A DNA stretch of 8,651 nucleotides from Actinomycetota bacterium (GTDB lineage: Bacteria; Actinomycetota; Acidimicrobiia; Acidimicrobiales; Poriferisodaliceae): contig PCCJ01000096.1 of NCBI GenBank assembly GCA_002731665.1, forward strand, positions 1 to 8,651, given 5' to 3'. The notes under the pieces are model-generated. The model ran no database searches and was not told the DNA's origin. It saw only the letters and a program-made list of their open reading frames with translations. The first letter of the stretch is position 1. The number at the start of each line of letters is the position of its first letter. Made by a program: the position numbers and the translations under genes. Below, in pieces: positions 1-6,853 of this stretch.

Positions 1-314
1 CTCTTGCTTTCATGCGCGGTAGAACCCTTAATGACAGCTTCATTATTTTAGACGAAGCCCAAAACACAACGCCAGAACAAATGAAAATGTTTCTAACTCG
101 AATAGGGTTCGGATCGCGCGTAGTTGTTACTGGAGACGTAACTCAGATCGACGTGCCCGGAGGGAAAAGTGGGTTGATAGATGTCGACGGAACGCTTGAC
201 GACGTAGAAGGAATAGCATTCGCTCGTCTTGGGGGCAGGGATATCGTGCGCCACCGAATCGTGCAAGATATTGTGAACGCGTACGAAAAAAAGACAAAAG
301 GCTCACAGTCTTAG
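1..314 (+). CDS. phoH: PhoH family ATPase, C-terminal part (5' truncated by window edge)
   Basis: This is the C-terminal ~104 residues of a PhoH-like (PhoH/YbeZ) P-loop ATPase. The frame is open from position 3, reading [13 protein letters not shown], so the ATG at 12 is internal and the real start lies upstream. Visible family signatures are the Walker B strand FIILDEAQN, the following [13 protein letters not shown] helix and the sensor-like [11 protein letters not shown] segment; the Walker A half is outside the window. PhoH/YbeZ proteins are cytoplasmic ATPases functionally tied to YbeY and rRNA processing, and ybeY follows directly here. The stop TAG (312-314) shares its G with the GTG proposed as the ybeY start. 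The identification is firm. Its exact RNA-related role is known only from relatives. Confidence 0.95.
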   Translation, partial: LAFMRGRTLNDSFIILDEAQNTTPEQMKMFLTRIGFGSRVVVTGDVTQIDVPGGKSGLIDVDGTLDDVEGIAFARLGGRDIVRHRIVQDIVNAYEKKTKGSQS

Positions 315-901
315 TGAAAAACACTCTTGTAGAAAAATTCCAGAGAAGGCTAAAATCAGAAACACAAATTACAGCGCTTGAAGTGTTGGTAATAAATGAA
401 CAAGAAGAGTTCATCATTGAAAAAGATCGCTACAAAGCCCTATGCGAACAGGTTCTAAGCTCAGTGTCCCTTACCGGTCAGCTAGAATTCTCTCTCCTGT
501 TTGTAGATGAGGATGAAATGGCAAAACTTAACGAACTTCACATGGGACACGAAGGCCCGACCGATGTGTTGGCGTTCCCAATCGATGAACAATTAATAGC
601 CGAGCCAGAAGGTGCCGGATTCTGGAATCGACTAAAGTTGAGGAACCAGTCGAGCTTTCCAGACCAGAAATTCCTGTTAGGAGACGTTGTTGTTTGCCCT
701 TCTGTGGCTAATCGTAACGCTGCTGAGAATGCTGAATCTTATAGCGGACACAATGGGAACTTAATGAGTGAACTTGACCTACTAGTTGTCCATGGGGTTC
801 TCCATGTGCTCGGGATGGACCACGCCAACCCCGCTGAGGAGAAAGAAATGCAATCTGCCGAACGTGTTCACCTCAGATCATTTTCTCATAGGTCTGTCTA
901 A
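314..901 (+). CDS. ybeY: Endoribonuclease YbeY / rRNA maturation factor
   Basis: YbeY is a single-domain zinc metallo-endoribonuclease for 16S rRNA 3'-end maturation and ribosome quality control. The diagnostic zinc motif HGVLHVLGMDH lies at residues 160-170 (H160, H164, H170). Upstream are the family blocks LLFVDEDEMAKLNELHMG (~61-78), GPTDVLAFPID (81-91) and LLGDVVVCPSVA (121-132). At 195 aa it is longer than the usual ~150. The extra length is an N-terminal tail of ~20 residues and a ~30-residue linker (92-120) between the DVLAFP and GDVVVCP blocks. The GTG at 314 overlaps the phoH stop, which favours coupling, but Shine-Dalgarno complementarity is weak. An in-frame GTG at 383 would begin MLVINEQEE, close to the usual family start. 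Function is certain; the start is less so. Confidence 0.94.
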   Translation: MKNTLVEKFQRRLKSETQITALEVLVINEQEEFIIEKDRYKALCEQVLSSVSLTGQLEFSLLFVDEDEMAKLNELHMGHEGPTDVLAFPIDEQLIAEPEGAGFWNRLKLRNQSSFPDQKFLLGDVVVCPSVANRNAAENAESYSGHNGNLMSELDLLVVHGVLHVLGMDHANPAEEKEMQSAERVHLRSFSHRSV

Positions 902-2157
902 TGACTTGGGCTCTAACTGTGGTGGGACTATCTGTCGTCGCAGCGGTACTTTTATTCCTGCGATTGATCGAGGTAACGTTTATTCGTTTAGGACGCGCTC
1001 GAGCATCTGGCCTCGACGAATCGGAGGGGACAAGCGACCGTTTGACAGAACTAGTTTCCAATCGCGAGAAAGTGCTTGCTCCCATAACAGCTCTGCGCGT
1101 TTCCCTCCAGGTGCTGATCGTCCTTCTCGTGGTCGCTTTCGTAGATAAGCGGTGGGGAGTCACTGGTATAGCAATCCAAGTGATGTTGGGTGCTGCAGTC
1201 TTGTTTATCTTCGGTGAAGCATTGCCGAGACGCTGGGCAATAGAAGCTAACGACCGTATGGCTAAGCTTTTAGTGCGCCCTGCCCAGATGATCAGTTCCT
1301 TTAAGGTGCTTCGTTTGATGGTGCTGCCAATAAATGCCTTGGCGAGCCGTTTAGGGCCTAAGCACAGCGGTGAGCAAAGTAGTGACCTGGCAGAAGATGA
1401 GTTGCTGGCAATGGCAGAGGCTGCTGCTGAGGCAAGGCTCATGGAAGATGACGAAGTTGACCTGATTGGGTCAATCATCGAACTGGGCGACACCATCGCT
1501 CGAGAAATAATGGTGCCTCGACCAGACATGGTTAGCTTAGTAGCTGATTGCTCAACAATCGAAGCGTTAAAAATCGTGGTTGAGTCCGGCTTTACTCGAC
1601 TACCTGTCGTCGGTGAAAGTATCGATGATGTGCTCGGAGTCGTTTTGACCAAGGATCTACTCGCAGCTCACCTTTCCGGAGAAGGAGCTAGCTTGGTGCC
1701 AAAAATGCTGCGGCAAGCAGTATTTGTTCCAGAATCGAAAAGAGTCGTTGAACTAATGCGTGAAATGCAAGCATCAAAGTCGCATATGGCGATTGTGGTA
1801 GATGAATACGGCGGAACCGCAGGACTTATAAGCCTAGAAGACATTATTGAAGAATTAGTGGGCGAAATAGTCGACGAGTTTGATCACGAAGAGCCCTTAG
1901 TAGAAAAAATGAGAGATGGAAGCCTGCTCCTAGCTGGCAGAGTGCCAATCGATGAGCTCGAAGAGCTATTAGAAATTACGCTAGACGGCAGCGGAGATTG
2001 GGACACCCTAGGGGGCTTGGTCTTCAGTCTCGCAGGGCACGTTCCTAAAATCGGCGAAAGTGTGTGCTTGTCAGGATGGGAATTCACAGCTCACCGAATC
2101 GATGGACGACGTATACGACTTATTAGAGCGCAACGTGTGCGCGAAGGATCAACGTGA
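901..2157 (+). CDS. CorC/HlyC-type membrane protein with DUF21 (CNNM) and CBS domains
   Basis: This 418-aa protein has the CNNM/CorC layout. It starts with a hydrophobic DUF21 region with segments at about 3-22, 66-82 and 88-106 and the EALPRRWA signature near 106-113. An acidic helix follows (164-196), then a tandem CBS pair: first at ~204-258, containing IMVPRPDM and GFTRLPVV; second at ~272-322, ending in MAIVVDEYGGTAGLISLEDIIEELVGEI. The CorC_HlyC transporter-associated C-terminal domain spans ~338-412. Relatives are linked to Mg2+ (or Co2+) export or homeostasis, with CBS domains sensing nucleotides; the old 'hemolysin' name is misleading. The ATG shares bases with the ybeY stop (TAATG), and the TGA overlaps the era GTG. 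Family membership is clear, but the transported ion cannot be read from the sequence. Confidence 0.93.
   Translation: MTWALTVVGLSVVAAVLLFLRLIEVTFIRLGRARASGLDESEGTSDRLTELVSNREKVLAPITALRVSLQVLIVLLVVAFVDKRWGVTGIAIQVMLGAAVLFIFGEALPRRWAIEANDRMAKLLVRPAQMISSFKVLRLMVLPINALASRLGPKHSGEQSSDLAEDELLAMAEAAAEARLMEDDEVDLIGSIIELGDTIAREIMVPRPDMVSLVADCSTIEALKIVVESGFTRLPVVGESIDDVLGVVLTKDLLAAHLSGEGASLVPKMLRQAVFVPESKRVVELMREMQASKSHMAIVVDEYGGTAGLISLEDIIEELVGEIVDEFDHEEPLVEKMRDGSLLLAGRVPIDELEELLEITLDGSGDWDTLGGLVFSLAGHVPKIGESVCLSGWEFTAHRIDGRRIRLIRAQRVREGST
2144..2148 (+). promoter_or_regulatory. Shine-Dalgarno site for era
   Basis: AAGGA lies five bases before the GTG at 2154, inside the end of the corC-type gene. 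It supports GTG rather than a later codon as the era start. Confidence 0.6.
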
Positions 2158-3014
2158 AATCAGGTTTTGTAACGTTTGTCGGTAGGCCTAACGCCGGAAA
2201 ATCGACACTGCTTAATCAAATCCTTGGAACCAAGGTCAGCATCGTGTCTGATAAACCGCAAACCACCCGATTGAGAATTATGGGTGTTCTGAACAGAGAC
2301 GACGCTCAGGTGGTATTCGTCGATACTCCGGGAATCCATAAGCCATTAACACAGTTAGGAGAGAGACTAAACGCCACTGCGAAAATGGCTATGAAAGATA
2401 TTGACATAGCCTGTTTAGTTGTCGACGCCACAGCCAAGATCGGCAAGGGAGACAGAATGGTGGCACAGTCCATGCCGCCAGATTCAGTGGTGGTTATCAC
2501 CAAATGTGATAAAGCGGGCCCCGACCAGATCATCGAACAATTAGCAGTTTCTGCAGAATTCAATGCCGAAGCTTATTTTCCGGTATCTGGAATTACAGGC
2601 AAAGGAGTAGAAGCATTAGTTCAGCACCTTGTCGATCGGTTAGAAGAAGGACCTGCTTATTTCCCGGAGGGTCAGATTACAGACTTACCAGAGTCATGGA
2701 TGATTGCTGAGCTTGTAAGAGAGCAGCTTCTAGACCGTTTCAGAGAAGAACTCCCATACAGCATCGCGACCAGAGTGACAGAGTGGGAGCTACCTAGAAT
2801 TCGGTGCGAAATCCTTGTTGAGAGAGAATCACAAAAAGGGATGGTCATCGGACGTAACGGGTCTGTCTTAAAAGAAATTGGCATTGCGGTTCGCAGCCAG
2901 TTGAAAGATAAAGGGGCGGGCATATTCCTAGAGCTGCAAGTGAAAGTAGAAAAAGACTGGCAGAGACGTGATGACTCGTTAGACCGACTGCTTAATATCA
3001 ACGAGCCCGACTAA
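2154..3014 (+). CDS. era: GTPase Era, 30S ribosomal subunit assembly factor
   Basis: Era binds the 3' end of 16S rRNA and couples GTP hydrolysis to late 30S assembly at the ribosome and inner membrane face. The G-domain motifs are in order: Walker A GRPNAGKS (10-17), the switch-I segment KPQTTR (34-39), DTPG (57-60), a G4 motif written TKCD (116-119) in place of NKxD, and the G5 segment SGI (145-147). The inter-domain signature RVTEWE (207-212) precedes a type II KH domain, EILVERESQKGMVIGRNGS, with its GRNG loop at 233-236. Length (286 aa) is normal. The GTG start overlaps the upstream stop (GTGA), and the MKSGFVTFVGRPN N-terminus matches the family. Its 3' end overlaps the converging dinG-like gene by 17 bp. 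Confidence 0.97.
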   Translation: MKSGFVTFVGRPNAGKSTLLNQILGTKVSIVSDKPQTTRLRIMGVLNRDDAQVVFVDTPGIHKPLTQLGERLNATAKMAMKDIDIACLVVDATAKIGKGDRMVAQSMPPDSVVVITKCDKAGPDQIIEQLAVSAEFNAEAYFPVSGITGKGVEALVQHLVDRLEEGPAYFPEGQITDLPESWMIAELVREQLLDRFREELPYSIATRVTEWELPRIRCEILVERESQKGMVIGRNGSVLKEIGIAVRSQLKDKGAGIFLELQVKVEKDWQRRDDSLDRLLNINEPD

Positions 3015-4884
3015 TAGACCTCAGAAAATCGGTAGCCTCTTCTCGATCTTTTGTTCGAGCCATTGGAGGAAGGTTCTGAACCAAATACCACCTGTAATTA
3101 GCTTTTCCGAGACGCGGATCGAGCACAGCGACCACTCCACGATCATGAATAGTCCTTATTAAACGGCCGGTTCCTTGAGCAAGTAACGTAGCCGCTCTCG
3201 GTAAATCTACTTGTCGAAATGCTGCTGGACCTGCGAGGTCTCTTCTCGCTTGCAGTAAGGGATCATCGGGACGCGGAAAAGGGATCCTGTCGATCGTGAC
3301 TAGAGACAGAGTATCGCCAGGGATATCGATGCCCTGCCAAAAACCCAGGGTGGCAAGCAAGACAGTTTCAGGCTCGGAAGTGAACTGTTCTATAAGTTTC
3401 GGTTTTGGTAAATCATTTTGCGAAAGGAGCGGAAAGTTGATCCGGTCGGCTAAGAGAGTCGCAGTTTCGTTTAGCGCTTTCCAACTAGTGAACAGACACA
3501 ATGTCCTGCCTTCCGCCGCTGTTATCAACTGGGTGAGCTCTTCGACTACTGCTTCGCGGTAGGTATCAGAGCGCGGGTCGGGCATATGCAATGCGCAGTA
3601 CAAGAGGGCTTGGTCAGCAAAATTGAAAGGACTGCCAACGTCTGTGTAAGAGTAAGAGTCCGCTGATAGACCAAGTCGCTCAGGCAAATCAGGTGGCAAC
3701 GTGGCGCTAGTAAGCACCGCCGTGCGTTTACTCCAAAGTGCCTCTTCGAGGAACTGGCCCACATCAATAGGAGCAGTTCGTAACACGAGTGCTCTGTCGT
3801 TGCCTTCAACCCAAGTTACATGTGTCGATAATTGAGCTGAAACTAAATCGAGGTCATTCAGAAGATTCCCTGTTGCTCCCAAGACCCTCAACGATTCTTG
3901 TCCCTCTTGGTCTTCTGAATTCTTTTTTCGTAGCGCGGAACTTAGCGTTTCCACTCGAGTTCTAGCGAGGGCAAGAGCTGAGCCAAGCTCGCCATCTATT
4001 TTGAGTAGGCGTTGACCGCGCAGGGGCTCGAGAGCGGTAGCTATTTTGTTTCCTGCGTCAGCGACGGCTGTTGACTCAACATCGGTAGCTAGAATTTTTC
4101 TTGCGTTCCTAGCAATATTGCCAAATCTTCCCGGTGCTAAATCAATTCCAGCGACTGATGAAATAATTTCTTCGAGCTGATGAGCTTCATCAATGACAAC
4201 AAAATCGTGCTCAGGCAAAATTTCAGCATCGCTTATCAGGTCAATGGCGTAGAGGTGTGTGTTGACGACAACGATCGTTGAGGCTTCTGCCGCTGCTCTC
4301 GCTGATTCTGCGAAACAAACTGGGCCCGACGGGCATTTAGTTGCGCCCGGGCATTCATCGCTTGTTACGGAAACTGATGACCAAACTCTTGAATCGGGCT
4401 CAAAAGTCAGTTCAGAACGGTCCCCGCTGATAGTTTCCTTCGACCAGGAAATTATTTCAGTTACTTGTTGGCCCAGCCGTCCGACTTGAGCTGAATCCTC
4501 CAACTCTAATTGGCTACCTGCGCTTTCCATTTCCACTAGGCGCTGTTTGCAAAGGTAGTTATTTCTTCCCTTGATAACCGTGTAAACCACCGGCTCATCA
4601 AGACACTGAGCGAGAAGAGGCAGATCTTTGTTGGCTAATTGGTCTTGAAGAGCTTTAGTGGCTGTAGCAATGATCACCCGTTCATTTGAAAGAATCGCCG
4701 GGATCAGGTATGCAAGGGATTTACCGGTACCCGTTCCGGCCTGCACCGCAAAATTTTTGCGATTTTTAAAAGAATCGGAAATAGTAACGGCCATCTCGAG
4801 TTGCCCAACTCTTTTTTCGCCACCGCCGGGGAGACCTTTAATCACGCGGGTGAGCGCATTGGTAACTTCAGTAGAGGCCTCCAT
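2998..4884 (-). CDS. dinG: DinG/XPD-like ATP-dependent Fe-S DNA helicase
   Basis: This is a superfamily 2 helicase of the DinG/YoaA (XPD-like) group, expected to unwind DNA 5'-3' during repair and at structured replication intermediates. The 628 residues show Walker A AGTGTGKS (49-56), motif Ia TATKALQDQL, and four cysteines C112, C178, C184 and C190, placed like the [4Fe-4S] ligands of this family. They continue with the DEAH box (232-235), motif III TSATLP (392-397), FWQGIDIPG (515-523) and motif VI QGTGRLIR (570-577). No exonuclease domain is fused to it, unlike the Bacillus/Staphylococcus DinG. The ATG at 4884 has no Shine-Dalgarno, but a TANNNT hexamer sits seven bases ahead. No LexA-type box is visible in the short upstream gap, so SOS control is not supported. 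The specific dinG versus yoaA assignment is uncertain. Confidence 0.92.
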   Translation of the reverse strand: MEASTEVTNALTRVIKGLPGGGEKRVGQLEMAVTISDSFKNRKNFAVQAGTGTGKSLAYLIPAILSNERVIIATATKALQDQLANKDLPLLAQCLDEPVVYTVIKGRNNYLCKQRLVEMESAGSQLELEDSAQVGRLGQQVTEIISWSKETISGDRSELTFEPDSRVWSSVSVTSDECPGATKCPSGPVCFAESARAAAEASTIVVVNTHLYAIDLISDAEILPEHDFVVIDEAHQLEEIISSVAGIDLAPGRFGNIARNARKILATDVESTAVADAGNKIATALEPLRGQRLLKIDGELGSALALARTRVETLSSALRKKNSEDQEGQESLRVLGATGNLLNDLDLVSAQLSTHVTWVEGNDRALVLRTAPIDVGQFLEEALWSKRTAVLTSATLPPDLPERLGLSADSYSYTDVGSPFNFADQALLYCALHMPDPRSDTYREAVVEELTQLITAAEGRTLCLFTSWKALNETATLLADRINFPLLSQNDLPKPKLIEQFTSEPETVLLATLGFWQGIDIPGDTLSLVTIDRIPFPRPDDPLLQARRDLAGPAAFRQVDLPRAATLLAQGTGRLIRTIHDRGVVAVLDPRLGKANYRWYLVQNLPPMARTKDREEATDFLRSISRAR

Positions 4885-4925
4885 AAAGACGACCGTAGCG
4901 GGAAGAAACTAATATTGGTGCGACT
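4885..4925. promoter_or_regulatory. Divergent dinG/uppS promoter spacer with candidate -10 hexamers
   Basis: Only 41 bp separate the two divergent start codons, so both promoters must lie here or reach into the neighbouring genes. On the plus strand TAATAT (4910-4915) ends ten bases before the uppS GTG. On the minus strand TACGGT (4897 to 4892) ends seven bases before the dinG ATG. Both fit the TANNNT actinobacterial -10 pattern and would place transcription starts at or within a few bases of the start codons. No good -35 match was seen for either. A weak GGTG (4917-4920) could serve as a Shine-Dalgarno for uppS if its transcript is longer. Confidence 0.4.
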
Positions 4926-5687
4926 GTGATTCGAGTAAATGCTCTCTGGGGATCTAGTCTTCGATATGTGATCCCTGCATCCTTGGACTTAAATAACGTG
5001 CCTGCGCATGTTGCGTGTGTGATGGACGGCAATGGACGGTGGGCCCAAATGCGTGGATTGCAGCGCACAGAAGGACATGCTGCAGGCGAGGAAGCTCTTT
5101 TCGACGCTATCGAAGGCGCCGTAGAGGTAGGTATTAAATGGTTAACCGTCTACGCGTTCTCGACAGAGAATTGGAAGCGCCCACCCGAAGAAGTTCGTTT
5201 TCTTATGGCATTCAATGAGAGTTTGTTAGTAAATAGATCTCAAGAGCTCCATGAGTTGAACGTCAGGATTCGTTTCATCGGGCGCCGTAATTGGCGGGTT
5301 CCCAAGCGAGTTCTCAGACGGATAGATGAAGCTACTGAACTGACGAAAAATAATACAGGTCTAACTTTTACGATTGCGTTTAACTATGGAGGGCGTGCGG
5401 AGATCATTGATGCGATCAAGTCCATGATCGAAGATGACGTGCCGGCTCATAAGGTCGATGAACGGAAGTTGCGAAAGTATTTCTATGATCCACAAATGCC
5501 TGACGTCGATCTCATGGTGAGAACATCAGGTGAGTTTCGCCTCTCAAATTTTTTGCTCTGGGAAAACGCCTACAGCGAAATGGTCTTCACCGAAACATTG
5601 TGGCCTGATTTCCGTCGTGAACATTTATTCGACGCAATTTTGGTGTATCAAGAACGTGATAGGCGTTTTGGCGGATTGAATCGGTGA
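4926..5687 (+). CDS. uppS: Undecaprenyl diphosphate synthase (cis-prenyltransferase)
   Basis: UppS condenses isopentenyl diphosphate units onto farnesyl diphosphate in cis, making the C55 lipid carrier for peptidoglycan and other wall polymers. The sequence has the catalytic MDGNGRWA block (Asp34), the QRTEGHAAGEEA helix, VYAFSTENWKRP (75-86) and TFTIAFNYGGRAEI. The C-terminal substrate-binding signature RTSGEFRLSNFLLWENAYSE has R199, R205, S207 and E218 in the positions that bind the second substrate and Mg2+. Length, 253 aa, is normal. The GTG at 4926 is the longest possible start. It gives ~25 residues before the conserved PAHVACVMDGN block, as is usual, but translation-initiation signals are weak. 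Some actinobacteria have several cis-prenyltransferases, so a shorter-chain product cannot be excluded. Confidence 0.94.
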   Translation: MIRVNALWGSSLRYVIPASLDLNNVPAHVACVMDGNGRWAQMRGLQRTEGHAAGEEALFDAIEGAVEVGIKWLTVYAFSTENWKRPPEEVRFLMAFNESLLVNRSQELHELNVRIRFIGRRNWRVPKRVLRRIDEATELTKNNTGLTFTIAFNYGGRAEIIDAIKSMIEDDVPAHKVDERKLRKYFYDPQMPDVDLMVRTSGEFRLSNFLLWENAYSEMVFTETLWPDFRREHLFDAILVYQERDRRFGGLNR

Positions 5688-5715
5688 TCAACAGGGCGGA
5701 TTGGTAATTGTCGGT

Positions 5716-6429
5716 ATGAAGCACTATCGAGATAGCGGTGTGATTGTTCGAACTTTTAAGCTTGGAGAGTCGGACCGTATTATCTCAGTCGTTACCGCCG
5801 AAAATGGCAAAGTGCGCGCCGTTGCGAAAGGAGTGCGCAAAACCAAGAGTCGCTTCGGTGGGAGACTAGAACTCCTTCGGCATCTTGATTTTCAGTTCTA
5901 CCGAGGCCGTGGCGAACTTGACATTGTGACTCAAGTAGAGACGAGGGACTACTGGCCTCAGGTAACAGGAGAACTTGATCGCCTTACTAAAGCTATGACC
6001 GTCGCAGAGGCCATAGACCAGATTGCCGAGCACGGCGAAGATGACCCGAAGCTCTACCACATGCTATGCGGCGTGCTGAAGGCCTTAAACGCCTCAAATT
6101 CGCCAATGTTGGTGCCGGCGTTTCTGCTAAAGCTGTTGGCTCACGAAGGTCTAGCGCCGTCGTTAGATAGTTGCGTGGTGGGAGGGGAAGCATTACAACT
6201 TGAGTACTTCGATCCCGCATTGGGCGGTGTAACCTGCGTAGATCACCGGCGAGGTTTGAAAATTTCTGGGCAAGCGCTTGGCCTAATGAGAGCTACCTTA
6301 GGTGGTGGATTAGCATCGGTTCTGGAAGTTAAAGAAGGAGCCGCTACTGAGGAAGTAGCTACTCTTGTCCACCGCTTGTGGGAATTTAACGTCGATCGTC
6401 GTTTGCGAAGTACCGAACTATTTAGTTGA
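5716..6429 (+). CDS. recO: DNA repair and recombination mediator RecO
   Basis: RecO works with RecR (and RecF) to load RecA onto SSB-coated single-stranded DNA. The N-terminal OB-fold is recognisable from YRDSGVIVRTFKLGESDRI and VRAVAKGVRKTKSRFGGRLE, followed by the FYRGRGELDIVTQVE strand. The helical C-terminal half carries LVPAFLLKLLAHEGLAPSLDSC and ALGGVTC. The usual zinc-type pattern CxxC...CxxC is altered: C153 and C174 are kept, the second position is Gly156 and the fourth is His177. I chose the ATG at 5716 (237 aa), since MKHYRDSGVIVR matches the family N-terminus. An in-frame TTG at 5701 adds five residues; the purine-rich AGGGCGGA just before it is too close to serve that TTG well. 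The gene follows uppS by 28 bp, probably in one transcript, and ends inside the palindrome at 6422-6446. Confidence 0.92.
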   Translation: MKHYRDSGVIVRTFKLGESDRIISVVTAENGKVRAVAKGVRKTKSRFGGRLELLRHLDFQFYRGRGELDIVTQVETRDYWPQVTGELDRLTKAMTVAEAIDQIAEHGEDDPKLYHMLCGVLKALNASNSPMLVPAFLLKLLAHEGLAPSLDSCVVGGEALQLEYFDPALGGVTCVDHRRGLKISGQALGLMRATLGGGLASVLEVKEGAATEEVATLVHRLWEFNVDRRLRSTELFS

Positions 6430-6446
6430 AAACGAGTTTCAACTAA
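6422..6446. terminator. Palindromic hairpin shared by converging recO and the small membrane-protein gene
   Basis: TTAGTTGAAA (6422-6431) and TTTCAACTAA (6437-6446) are perfect reverse complements separated by the five-base loop ACGAG. The recO stop (6427-6429) lies in the left arm and pairs with the stop of the minus-strand gene (6439-6441) in the right arm. The position between two converging genes suggests a bidirectional terminator. The stem is AT-rich and no T-tract follows on either strand, so intrinsic termination would be weak; transcript 3'-end stabilisation is another option. Confidence 0.55.
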
Positions 6447-6843
6447 GCAGTCCTTTAGGTCGGCCAGAAGTCTGTGAGTGAAGTTTCGCGAATTTCTTCT
6501 CAGCGCGCTTATCTGAAGTCGATCGACGCCAAATGATTGTCTTCCAAATAGCACCTGCTAGAGATAGAAATCCGAGAACCACTTGAGTTCTGTTCAACGC
6601 TTTGCACTGAGGATGCCAGCTTTCGACAATGTCTCCGGGCTTCGATGCTGAGATTTTAATGCGAAGTTTATCTAAATCGACCGCAGCGGGGGAGGGGTTC
6701 GTTATCGGTTTCGGACAGTCCCAAGCTACTAAATCATTATCGATTCCTTCATAACTAGTCTCAAACATAGTGATTGGCTGTGACCAAACAACAAAAGTTA
6801 AAACGAAGCAAATAAAAGCAATTGTGTGGTCTCGGATCACCAT
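6439..6843 (-). CDS. Small two-pass membrane protein, function unknown
   Basis: I do not recognise a named family. The 134-aa product starts with a short basic N-terminus and a hydrophobic helix (~7-23, IAFICFVLTFVVW). A polar loop of ~60 residues holds two cysteines (C43 in AWDCPKP and C80 in WHPQCKALNR). A second helix (~86-104, QVVLGFLSLAGAIW) and a strongly basic tail (105-134) follow. Positive charge at both ends predicts both termini inside and the loop outside, where C43 and C80 could form a disulfide. Small actinobacterial proteins with this helix–Cys…Cys–Arg–helix layout exist, but their role is unknown to me. The ATG at 6843 is preferred because it starts 10 bp after the SDR stop; longer readings would run into the SDR gene. 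It is likely co-transcribed with the SDR. Confidence 0.7.
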   Translation of the reverse strand: MVIRDHTIAFICFVLTFVVWSQPITMFETSYEGIDNDLVAWDCPKPITNPSPAAVDLDKLRIKISASKPGDIVESWHPQCKALNRTQVVLGFLSLAGAIWKTIIWRRSTSDKRAEKKFAKLHSQTSGRPKGLLS

Positions 6844-6853
6844 GGGCCTAACT

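Noticed and set aside
786..1148. A 120-codon plus-strand frame across the ybeY/corC junction
   Set aside because: It overlaps two firmly identified genes in another frame and its product has no recognisable motif.
873..1652. A 259-codon open frame antisense to the CorC-type gene
   Set aside because: Its product is a Ser/Arg/Thr-rich shadow with no domain character, and it lies wholly against the ybeY end and a well-conserved CBS protein.
4885..4925. An SOS box upstream of the dinG-like gene, as in E. coli
   Set aside because: No GAAC-N4-GTTC or CTGT-type palindrome is present in the 41-bp gap.
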